From assembly GCA_020056895.1 (NCBI GenBank), contig JAGVGV010000536.1, positions 1 to 8,095 on the forward strand: a stretch of 8,095 bases of DNA. The letters are read 5' to 3'. Origin of the DNA: Deltaproteobacteria bacterium. GTDB lineage: Bacteria > Desulfobacterota > Desulfarculia > Adiutricales > JAGVGV01. Positions 1-5,397 of this stretch are shown here, in pieces. The notes under the pieces were generated by a model. That model saw only the letters and a list, made by a program, of their open reading frames with translations, ran no database searches and had not been told where the DNA came from. A program made the translations under genes and the position numbers. Positions within the stretch are counted from its first letter, which is position 1. The number at the start of each line of letters is the position of its first letter.

Positions 1-846
1 CTGCCCATGGGCATCCACCAGATGCACCGGCTGCCCCGGGACACCCAGGTCCTGGAAATGACCAATTCCCCCAGCACCGCCGCCTTTTATTCCCGCCAGG
101 AAAAAGCGGCCCACATCCAAACGTCCGATGGTTTTTTCGTGGATGTGGATGTGTCCGTTCTGTACCGGATCAAGGACCCGCACAAGGTTTTTACCCTCAT
201 CGGGCCGGGCAAGCTTTTCGAGGACAACGGCATCATCCCCAAAACCGAACCGGTGCTCAAGGAAATGCTGGGCGAACTGACCACGGAAGAATTTTACATC
301 AGCACCCGCCGGGTGGAACGAACCCAGGCCGCGAAACAAAAGCTCAACGCCGAATTGGAACCCAAAGGGTTGCACGTGGATGAGTTGCTGGTTCGCTATT
401 TCAAATACAGCGACGAGATCCAAAAAAATATAGAAGAACGTAAGCTGAAGGACCAGATGGTCTTCAAGAACCAGGCGGAACGACGAGCGGCGGAAGAAGG
501 CGCCAAGCTGAAAAAAGTGATGCAGGAAGGCGAAATGTCTGTGGCCGTCAAGCTTTCGGAGGGTGAAGCTTTCGTGACCACAAGGCGGGCCGAAAAGGAC
601 CTGTATGTCCGGTCCCAGCGAGCCAAGGGCGATCTGATGGTGAAACTGGCCGAAGCCAAGAAAGCCGAACTGAGGAACGCCGCGCTCCAGGGGCAAGGTT
701 CGGACCGTATGGTCGGCCTGGCCATGGCCGATGCCTTCAAGGGTCTCGAGGTGGTGGTCCTGTCCAGCGACGGCGCGGACGGCATCAATCCTCTGAACCT
801 GGACAAGACCCTGAAACTCCTGGGCGTACGCCAGGGCGGCGAATAG
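1..846 (+). CDS. SPFH/band-7 domain protein (5' truncated by window edge)
   Basis: The frame is open to base 1, so the true start lies upstream; the ATG at base 7 falls inside the SPFH fold and is probably internal. Numbering from that Met, residues 1-135 match the band-7 core: an early segment ending in QVLEM, a beta-rich stretch FFVDVDVSVLYRI (43-55), and the family-typical GELTTEEFY (89-97) followed by ELEPKGLHVDELLVRYF (116-132). Residues about 135-230 are charged and helical, rich in Ala, Glu, Lys and Arg, as in the coiled-coil arm of prohibitin, flotillin and HflK/HflC-type proteins. These proteins assemble into membrane-associated rings that act as scaffolds or protease modulators; the client here cannot be read. 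The next gene is a paralogue starting 10 bases after this stop, so the two are almost certainly co-transcribed and may co-assemble. Any membrane anchor would lie outside the window. Confidence 0.86.
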   Translation: MPMGIHQMHRLPRDTQVLEMTNSPSTAAFYSRQEKAAHIQTSDGFFVDVDVSVLYRIKDPHKVFTLIGPGKLFEDNGIIPKTEPVLKEMLGELTTEEFYISTRRVERTQAAKQKLNAELEPKGLHVDELLVRYFKYSDEIQKNIEERKLKDQMVFKNQAERRAAEEGAKLKKVMQEGEMSVAVKLSEGEAFVTTRRAEKDLYVRSQRAKGDLMVKLAEAKKAELRNAALQGQGSDRMVGLAMADAFKGLEVVVLSSDGADGINPLNLDKTLKLLGVRQGGE

Positions 847-856
847 GAGGCCTTCC

Positions 857-1885
857 ATGAAGCGAAATCATCTGATCTGCCTGTTGCTGTTGGCCGTTTT
901 GCTCCTTTCGGGCTGCGCCATGAAATCCACCGCCGCCACCGAGGTGGGGGTCCGCACCAAAAAATTCGCCTTGGTGGGGGAAAAGGGCGTGGAAGACCGC
1001 ATCTACCCGCCGGGCGGGACCTATTTTTTCATCCCTTTTTTGAACGACTGGCACACCTTCGACACCAAACTCCAGAACCTGGAAATGGTTATCGATGCTC
1101 AGCGGGGAGACAGAAAAACCCGGGATGATTTGTTGTTCAAAACCGTGGACGGCAACGACATCAGCCTGGATGTGATTGTGGCGTACCGGATCAATCCGGA
1201 AAAAGCCCCGTATATCCTTCAGAACGTGGCCGCCAACGACCAGGAAGTAAAGGAAAAAATCCTTAGAACCGTGGCCCGCAGCCGGCCCAGGGATATTTTT
1301 GGCGAGCTGAAAACGGAAGAATTTTACGTGGCCGATTACCGCCAGAAAAAAGCGGAGGCCGCCCAGAAAGAATTGTCGCGGATCCTCGAACCCATGGGCA
1401 TCATCGTGGAACGGGTGCTGCCCAAGGACTACCGTTTCAATCCTGCGTATCAGAAGGCCATCGAAGGCCGGAAAGTGGCGGATCAACAGTCCGAACAGAA
1501 CAAAAGCGCCACTCGTGCCGCCGTGGAGGATTACAAGCGGAAGGTCGAAGACGCCAAGGGCGAAGTGAACAAGATGGTGGCCCGGGCCGACGGTGAATTC
1601 CAGCAGGCCAAAATCGAAGCCGATGCCTATTTTTCCAGGCAAAAAAATATCGCCGAAGCCATTCAGGTGGAAGGCGAGGCCGAAGCCGAGGGCATCCGTA
1701 AAATGAACGAAGCCCTGGTGGGGACGGGCGGCGAAACCATGGTCAAACTCCGGCTGGCCGAAGCGCTTCAAGGTAAATCCATCATGCTCCTGCCCATGAG
1801 CGAAGGCGGCCTGAACCTGAAAACCACGGACATCAACCAGCTTTTGACCATCAAAGGGCTCCAGGCGGTAGGGAAACAGGACTGA
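857..1885 (+). CDS. SPFH/band-7 domain lipoprotein
   Basis: 342 aa. The ATG is preceded by GGAGG six bases upstream, overlapping the previous gene's stop region. The N-terminus is a lipoprotein signal: basic MKRN, hydrophobic residues 6-17, then lipobox LSGC with the lipidated Cys at 20. Residue +2 is Ala, not Asp, which by the enterobacterial rule favours outer-membrane sorting. Residues about 28-200 form the SPFH domain (EVGVRTKKF, PPGGTYFFIPF at 51-61, DISLDVIVAYRI at 101-112, GELKTEEFY at 149-157, ILEPMGIIVERVLP at 176-189). Residues about 160-290 are an Ala/Glu/Lys-rich helical coiled coil, followed by a short C-terminal part (SIMLLPM at 308-314). It parallels the upstream partner over the TEEFY, LEP.G and C-terminal LNL segments, so the two are paralogues. 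The likely role is a ring or scaffold on a membrane surface; the substrate is unknown. Lipid anchoring instead of a transmembrane helix is the notable feature. Confidence 0.9.
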   Translation: MKRNHLICLLLLAVLLLSGCAMKSTAATEVGVRTKKFALVGEKGVEDRIYPPGGTYFFIPFLNDWHTFDTKLQNLEMVIDAQRGDRKTRDDLLFKTVDGNDISLDVIVAYRINPEKAPYILQNVAANDQEVKEKILRTVARSRPRDIFGELKTEEFYVADYRQKKAEAAQKELSRILEPMGIIVERVLPKDYRFNPAYQKAIEGRKVADQQSEQNKSATRAAVEDYKRKVEDAKGEVNKMVARADGEFQQAKIEADAYFSRQKNIAEAIQVEGEAEAEGIRKMNEALVGTGGETMVKLRLAEALQGKSIMLLPMSEGGLNLKTTDINQLLTIKGLQAVGKQD

Positions 1886-1911
1886 TGATTTCCACCGGCG
1901 GGACGAACCAG

Positions 1912-1933
1912 GGGGCGAGGTCCGCCTCGCCCC
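1912..1933. terminator. GC-rich hairpin between convergent genes
   Basis: GGGGCGAGG (1912-1920) pairs perfectly with CCTCGCCCC (1925-1933) around a TCCG tetraloop, a 9-bp stem located 26 bases after the SPFH lipoprotein stop and in the gap before the convergent queD stop. No clean T-run follows on either strand (AAACCGTTT to the right), so it may be a weak or factor-assisted terminator, or simply an RNA-stabilising 3' hairpin. Confidence 0.5.
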
Positions 1934-1997
1934 AAACCGTTTCATCCTATTCTTCGGTCCCGGCCGCCTCCTTCGGAATTCAGGCGATACCCGAAGG

Positions 1998-2375
1998 TCA
2001 GGCGATATAGGTGGCCGAAGCGGTTTCGGATTCCCAGGCGGTAACGCGGGTCACGCGGGCCCGGCCTTGGGACGCGGCGTGGATGGCGGGCGAAAGATGA
2101 TCGTAAATGAAGCGGGCAATGTTTTCCGAAGTGGGGTTGAGCGTTTTAAAGGGTTCAATTTCATTTAGGTATTTGTGATCCAGCCGGTCCAGGGCCTCGT
2201 TGAGCAGCTTTTTGATGACCCCGAAATCCAGCACCAAGCCCGCGGCGTCCAGGTCCGGAGCCTCAACCACGGCTTCCACCAGCCAGTTGTGGCCGTGAAG
2301 GTCTTCGCATTTTCCGTAAAATTCCCTTAGGTTGTGGGCGGCGGCGAACCGGCCGATCACTTTCAGCTCGTACAT
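1998..2375 (-). CDS. queD: 6-carboxy-5,6,7,8-tetrahydropterin synthase (queuosine pathway)
   Basis: 125 aa from the ATG at 2375, chosen because AAGGAG lies about 11 bases upstream and because the 17-codon extension in this frame would read through a terminator hairpin. It belongs to the PTPS/QueD T-fold family, which converts dihydroneopterin triphosphate to 6-carboxytetrahydropterin on the way to preQ0 and queuosine tRNA modification. Visible residues: zinc ligands His14, His27 and His29 (HN, LHGHN), the active-site Cys23 in GKCEDLHGH, the Asp66-His67 pair in LDHKYLN, PTSEN (81-85) of the pterin pocket, and Glu115 in the terminal WESE. A Cys in the C-x3-HGH motif argues for QueD over PTPS-III folate enzymes, which carry Glu there. 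Length is normal. No other queuosine genes are in the window. Confidence 0.95.
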   Translation of the reverse strand: MYELKVIGRFAAAHNLREFYGKCEDLHGHNWLVEAVVEAPDLDAAGLVLDFGVIKKLLNEALDRLDHKYLNEIEPFKTLNPTSENIARFIYDHLSPAIHAASQGRARVTRVTAWESETASATYIA

Positions 2376-2398
2376 TGGGGTTCTTGTCTCCTTTTTCC

Positions 2399-2430
2399 AA
2401 AAACCACGGGTGGAGCCCCGCCCCACCCGT
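2399..2430 (-). terminator. Rho-independent terminator between the Cys-rich gene and queD
   Basis: On the minus strand the inverted repeat 2430-2406 begins ACGGGTGG and closes with CCACCCGT; allowing one G-U pair the stem reaches 11 bp with a GGG loop. It is followed, after GG, by five T residues (A-run at 2399-2403 on the plus strand). This is a textbook intrinsic terminator for the upstream secreted-protein gene. It ends only about 24 bases before the queD ATG, immediately next to the queD Shine-Dalgarno sequence. Confidence 0.78.
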
Positions 2431-2478
2431 TTCCGGCTTGCGCCCTCGTTCCAGTTGGACGGAGAGCGACCGTTCAGG

Positions 2479-2769
2479 TTATCCGTTCGGCGGCGTGGTG
2501 GTCGCCGGCGGCGTGGTGGTGGACGGCGGGGTGGACGGCGGCGTGGTGGTTTTGGGCTTCTTGGGGGCCGGCGCCGCGCAGGCGTCGCAACCCTTTTTCA
2601 CGCAGTTGTCGGTCAGGGCCGTGCCGTCCTTGCAGACGGTTTTTCCGTCCTTGCACAGGGTTCCGCCATGACCGGCGCAACAGCCCCGGCAGTCGGCCCA
2701 GGCTCCGGAGGCCGCCATCGTAATAAAAGAAACCGCAATAAGAAAAACGAACCATTTCCCGAATTTCAT
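2479..2769 (-). CDS. Small secreted eight-cysteine protein with Pro/Thr-rich tail
   Basis: 96 aa. Start at the ATG at 2769, with AAGGAGG ending five bases upstream. Residues 1-25 are a Sec signal peptide: Lys2 and Lys5, a hydrophobic core, and an AWA cleavage motif (23-25) before Asp26. The mature part holds eight cysteines at 27, 30, 31, 39, 46, 56, 61 and 64, in the pattern C-x2-CC-x-GHGG-x2-C-KDG-x3-C-KDGT, then C-x4-C-x2-C. From memory, short exported domains with CC-x-GHGG and CxDGT segments occur in many proteobacterial secreted proteins; no function is established to my knowledge. Disulphides or metal binding are plausible because the domain should be outside the cytoplasm. The C-terminal 25 residues are a low-complexity Thr/Pro tail (repeated TTTPP), suggesting an unstructured tether. 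It lies between the thioredoxin-like gene and queD on the same strand but is flanked by hairpins on both sides, so it is probably its own unit. Confidence 0.85.
   Translation of the reverse strand: MKFGKWFVFLIAVSFITMAASGAWADCRGCCAGHGGTLCKDGKTVCKDGTALTDNCVKKGCDACAAPAPKKPKTTTPPSTPPSTTTPPATTTPPNG
2492..2550 (-). repeat. Repeated 11-mer coding the Thr/Pro tail
   Basis: The plus-strand 11-mer GGCGTGGTGGT occurs three times, at 2492-2502, 2510-2520 and 2540-2550 (offsets 18 and 30), with related GGCGGGGTGGA between. It encodes the TTTPP-type units of the secreted protein's C-terminal tail. Copy number could vary by slippage. Confidence 0.75.
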
Positions 2770-2825
2770 CTGTTCCTCCTTGGTTGAAACAACAAGATCG
2801 ACCCGAAAACAACCGATCGAAATCA

Positions 2826-2847
2826 ACCCCGGGGAGCGCCCCGGGGT
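2826..2847 (-). terminator. GC-rich hairpin downstream of the thioredoxin-like gene
   Basis: ACCCCGGGG (2826-2834) and CCCCGGGGT (2839-2847) form a perfect 9-bp stem with a 4-base AGCG loop. On the minus strand it lies about 47 bases after the thioredoxin-like stop and is followed by TTGATTT, a poor T-run. A second, weaker stem (GCCGTCC 2854-2860 with GGGCGGC 2870-2876, one G-U pair) precedes it. It probably helps end the zinc-ribbon/thioredoxin transcript; it also sits in the leader or promoter region of the secreted-protein gene. Confidence 0.5.
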
Positions 2848-2893
2848 GATAAGGCCGTCCTTAGAGCATGGGCGGCTATTGTATTGAAAAAAT

Positions 2894-3349
2894 TTAAATA
2901 AACCCCTTTATGCGGTCTTCGATCTGGGCTCGGGGGAGAGCCCCGACCAGAGTGTCCACCAGGCGGCCCCGGTCGAAGATCAGGAGCGTGGGAATACTTC
3001 GGATATCGAACCGGGCGGCGGTGGCGGATTGTTCATCGGTATTGAGCTTGGCCACGCGAACCCGGCCTTTATACGCCATGGCCAATTGGTCGATGACCGG
3101 GGCCATGGACCGGCAGGGACCGCACCAGGGCGCCCAGCAGTCCAGCAACACGGGCAGGGGCGATTTCAGGACATCCCGCTCGAAGCTCGAGTCGGTAACG
3201 ATCAGGGGCCGGCCGGAAAACACCCCTTTTACGGGGATATCGGCCCGGCACCGTCCGCACCGGGGTTGTTCATCAATCCGGTCGGGCGGGATCCGGTTCT
3301 TGGCGCCGCATTGGGGGCAGCGGAGAAAAAAGTCCGGACCGGCGGCCAC
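2894..3349 (-). CDS. trxC: Thioredoxin 2-like protein with N-terminal zinc ribbon
   Basis: 151 aa from the GTG at 3349, preferred because GAGG lies seven bases upstream; an in-frame TTG at 3355, overlapping the previous stop, would add two residues but leaves almost no spacing. Residues 11-34 form a small zinc finger (CPQC at 11-14, CGRC at 31-34) as in E. coli Trx2. The thioredoxin fold follows from about residue 48: active site WCGPC (75-79) in the context CWAPWCGPCR, and the cis-proline loop SIPT (118-121). Family role: cytoplasmic dithiol-disulphide reduction, with the zinc site tuning redox behaviour under oxidative stress. Position 71 just before the active site is Cys where Phe is usual, giving a third cysteine near the catalytic pair. 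The upstream zinc-ribbon gene ends two bases before this start, so the two are probably translationally coupled in one operon. Confidence 0.92.
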   Translation of the reverse strand: MAAGPDFFLRCPQCGAKNRIPPDRIDEQPRCGRCRADIPVKGVFSGRPLIVTDSSFERDVLKSPLPVLLDCWAPWCGPCRSMAPVIDQLAMAYKGRVRVAKLNTDEQSATAARFDIRSIPTLLIFDRGRLVDTLVGALPRAQIEDRIKGFI

Positions 3350-3351
3350 GA

Positions 3352-3624
3352 TCAAGCCTCGATGTTCTTGGATTCACTCAAGGGACGGCGGCATTCCGTG
3401 CAGAGACCGTTTTCGTCGATAACGCCGATGCAGGCGCCGTCGCCGCACAGAACGCGGTTGTCCGGGTCAAAGGGGTCCACGTCCGCCTTTTTAACCGCCG
3501 CGTCCCCTTTGGGGAATTTCCGGCCGCAATGGCAGCAAAACACGGCGTTGGCCGGGGAATGATCGCGGCATTCGGGGCAAAGCCGGGCTGATAGCTCGTG
3601 GCCGCAGGCGTCACAGGTAATCAT
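3352..3624 (-). CDS. Small cytoplasmic protein with multiple zinc-ribbon knuckles
   Basis: 90 aa from the ATG at 3624 (GGGGAGG ends ten bases upstream; the open frame farther upstream covers the promoter and is not coding). Cysteine pairs: 4/7 (CDAC), 16/19 (CPEC), 30/33 with an extra Cys31 (CCHC), then 60/65 and 75/78 in the segment VLCGDGACIGVI...GLCTEC. This reads as one and a half to two zinc ribbons at the N-terminus and a separate C-terminal knuckle of the type C-x-DG-x-C-x-GVI-x(n)-G-x-C-x2-C, which I have seen in short uncharacterised deltaproteobacterial proteins. There is no signal peptide or enzyme motif. Being first in the operon with the thioredoxin-2-like gene, it may be a redox- or zinc-responsive partner; this is inference from adjacency. 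The CDS is high-GC like its neighbours. Confidence 0.82.
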   Translation of the reverse strand: MITCDACGHELSARLCPECRDHSPANAVFCCHCGRKFPKGDAAVKKADVDPFDPDNRVLCGDGACIGVIDENGLCTECRRPLSESKNIEA

Positions 3625-3661
3625 TCGTTTCTGAACCTCCCCAGGGGGTCTTATCAACTTG

Positions 3662-3681
3662 GGCCTCATTATCGTGAGGCC
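3662..3681. promoter_or_regulatory. Perfect palindrome overlapping the -10 region (candidate operator)
   Basis: GGCCTCA (3662-3668) and TGAGGCC (3675-3681) are a perfect 7-bp inverted repeat around TTATCG. It covers the whole -10 hexamer and the adjacent spacer of the minus-strand promoter and lies at or upstream of the predicted start site. It would therefore act on DNA as a repressor or activator site rather than as an RNA hairpin. Confidence 0.5.
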
Positions 3682-3696
3682 ATCGCGGTTTGTCAA
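3668..3696 (-). promoter_or_regulatory. Sigma70-type promoter for the zinc-ribbon/thioredoxin operon
   Basis: On the minus strand there is TTGACA (3696-3691), a spacer of exactly 17 bases (3690-3674), and GATAAT (3673-3668), a consensus -35 and a 5/6 -10. Transcription would begin near 3661, giving a leader of about 37 bases before the ATG at 3624 with its GGGGAGG site. Confidence 0.75.
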
Positions 3697-3807
3697 CCAG
3701 TGGGTGGACCGGTTCGTCCGTCATTCACTTTCAAAGGGCTCTGGCTGGAACGGCATCCGCTTGGGGAAGGAAGCGGCCGCCGAATACGGGCGGTTTCGCG
3801 CCCTTCC

Positions 3808-3836
3808 TTGACCCGGGGCTTCCTTCCTGGGATAAT
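3808..3836 (+). promoter_or_regulatory. Sigma70-type promoter abutting the PilT-like gene (leaderless start predicted)
   Basis: TTGACC (3808-3813), a 17-base spacer, and GATAAT (3831-3836). Six bases, TCCCCC, separate the -10 from the ATG at 3843, so a start site seven bases after the -10 is the A of the initiation codon. No Shine-Dalgarno sequence precedes the ATG, which fits a leaderless transcript. Confidence 0.65.
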
Positions 3837-3842
3837 TCCCCC

Positions 3843-5363
3843 ATGTTGGACAAACTGGAAAAGCTGATCACCATCGGCGCCCGGGAAGGCGTATCGGATA
3901 TCCACCTCACCGGCGGCCACCCCGTGGTCTTCCGGTTCCATGGCCAGATACGGATGGATCGGACTCAGGTCTGGCGGCCCGATGAACTTGATGACCTGGT
4001 GGGCGGCATGATCACCGACCGCGAACGCAGGCTGCTGATGGACAGGAAATCCGTGGACCTGGCCCGGAGCATCCGCCATTACCGCGTTCGGATCAACGTG
4101 TTCGCCACCCTCCGGGGCCTGAGCCTGGCCATTCGGCTTCTGCCCGGCCGAGTTCCGGACCTGGACAGGTTGAACCTTCACCCGTCCCTGAAAAAAGCGG
4201 CGGCGCTTCAAACCGGACTGATCCTCATCACCGGGGCCACGGGGTCCGGCAAGTCCACCACCATCGCCGGCATCATTGAAGAAATCAACACCAGCCGGGC
4301 CGCCCACGTGGTAACGCTTGAAGACCCGGTGGAATACCGGTTCGTTTCCAAAAAATCGTTTTTGGAACAAAGGGAAATGGGAACGCATTTTCCCTCCTTT
4401 GAACAAGGTTTGATCGACGTATTGCGGGAAGACCCGGACGTGATCCTGGTGGGCGAACTAAGGGACGCCGAAACCATCCGGCTGACCTTGAACGCGGTGG
4501 AATCCGGCCACCTGGTGATCGCCAGCCTCCACGCGTCGAATTCAGAAGACGCCCTGTACCGCATGGCCAATTCGTTCCCGCCCGACGCCCAGGATGTGGT
4601 CCGGACTCAAGTGGCTTCCACCTTGGAACTCCTGGTGGTCCAGAAGCTTTCCTATTGGACCCGGGTGGGGTACCGAGTGCCGGTGCTGTCCATTTTGAAG
4701 TCCACGCCCGCGATGAAAACGGTGATCCGGGAAAACAAGCTGGCCCAGCTCGAAGGCCTGATCCAGACCGGCCGGGCTCAGGGCATGTTCACCCAGGAAC
4801 AGTACGTGGCCGAATATTTGGAACAACGAACCCAGTTCCATCCGCCCGGAGACATTTTCCACCCCAGCGAAGAGGTTTCGGACGAAGTCATCCATCTTTC
4901 GCCGCTGGTCGAGGCTCCTGGGTCGTCCGTTCCCGCCGTTTCTTCGGGCGCCCGTTCCCGGCCTCCTTCGCCGTCCCTCTCGTCCACGCCCTCGGCCCCC
5001 GCGCCTCCGGCCGGCCCCGCTTCGTACTGGGACCCTTCCGGCCGGTACGTGATCGCCGAAGAGGAATCCATGTCCGACCTTTTGGCCGAAATCGATCCCG
5101 ACGCCGCTTCAGGGCCGGCCAAGACCGCCGGACCGAGATCGTCGCCTTCGGCCGGCCCGCCGTCCGGTCCGCCTCCCCATGGACCCGCGCCTCACGGACC
5201 GGGGACCTCCATGCCCTCAGGACGCAAGGAACCGGCTTCCGATCCCCCCCGGGGCCCGGCCAAAGCGGCTTCTCTTCCTCAGGAACCGGGGCATGTGGTA
5301 TTGAAGTTGGGGGATGAAACGCCCCTGGATGAATTGATCGCCGAAATACGGAAAAAAACCTGA
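3843..5363 (+). CDS. PilT-like type IV pilus retraction/twitching ATPase with long C-terminal extension
   Basis: 506 aa. The ATG at 3843 fits PilT N-termini (early SDIHL at 18-22); an upstream in-frame TTG would add 51 unrelated residues. Residues 1-100 are the N-terminal PAS-like domain with RVRINVF (81-87). The RecA-like ATPase carries Walker A GATGSGKST (131-139), Asp box TLEDPVEY (158-165), Walker B DVILVGELRD (199-208, catalytic Glu205) and His box SGHLVIASLHA (221-231, His223 and His230). The C-terminal helical part keeps AMKTVIRE (290-297, cf. PilT AIRNLIRE) and GLIQTG (305-310). PilT proteins are cytoplasmic hexameric ATPases that depolymerise pili, usually about 345 aa. Here residues about 350-506 are extra: Pro/Ser/Ala/Gly-rich sequence interrupted by an acidic block (404-420) and ending in a charged helix (485-506). 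No pilin, PilB or PilC gene is adjacent; an AI-2E-family gene follows in the same unit. PilU or another PilT paralogue is an alternative. Confidence 0.92.
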   Translation: MLDKLEKLITIGAREGVSDIHLTGGHPVVFRFHGQIRMDRTQVWRPDELDDLVGGMITDRERRLLMDRKSVDLARSIRHYRVRINVFATLRGLSLAIRLLPGRVPDLDRLNLHPSLKKAAALQTGLILITGATGSGKSTTIAGIIEEINTSRAAHVVTLEDPVEYRFVSKKSFLEQREMGTHFPSFEQGLIDVLREDPDVILVGELRDAETIRLTLNAVESGHLVIASLHASNSEDALYRMANSFPPDAQDVVRTQVASTLELLVVQKLSYWTRVGYRVPVLSILKSTPAMKTVIRENKLAQLEGLIQTGRAQGMFTQEQYVAEYLEQRTQFHPPGDIFHPSEEVSDEVIHLSPLVEAPGSSVPAVSSGARSRPPSPSLSSTPSAPAPPAGPASYWDPSGRYVIAEEESMSDLLAEIDPDAASGPAKTAGPRSSPSAGPPSGPPPHGPAPHGPGTSMPSGRKEPASDPPRGPAKAASLPQEPGHVVLKLGDETPLDELIAEIRKKT

Positions 5364-5397
5364 CCCCTTCCGAAACGCTTTGAGGAGGACCGTTCCC

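Noticed and set aside
785..1945. Long (386-codon) minus-strand open frame
   Set aside because: It lies antisense to the SPFH lipoprotein gene. It is Phe/His/Gly-rich with no family signature, and the plus-strand gene has a ribosome-binding site, lipobox and SPFH motifs, so this is a high-GC shadow frame.
2440..2460. Possible sigma54 promoter upstream of queD (TGGAAC ... GCGCA)
   Set aside because: The GG-to-GC spacing is one base short of the required distance and the -12 element is poor, so it cannot be supported.
2332..2787. Plus-strand frames rich in Arg/Gly across the Cys-rich gene and queD start
   Set aside because: They are antisense readings of the Thr/Pro tail repeats and the terminator; the Gly/Arg runs come directly from the GGCGTGGTGGT repeat.
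3690..3842. 51-codon N-terminal extension of the PilT-like protein from a TTG
   Set aside because: The extension has no Shine-Dalgarno sequence, does not resemble PilT, and spans the promoter elements for both divergent genes.
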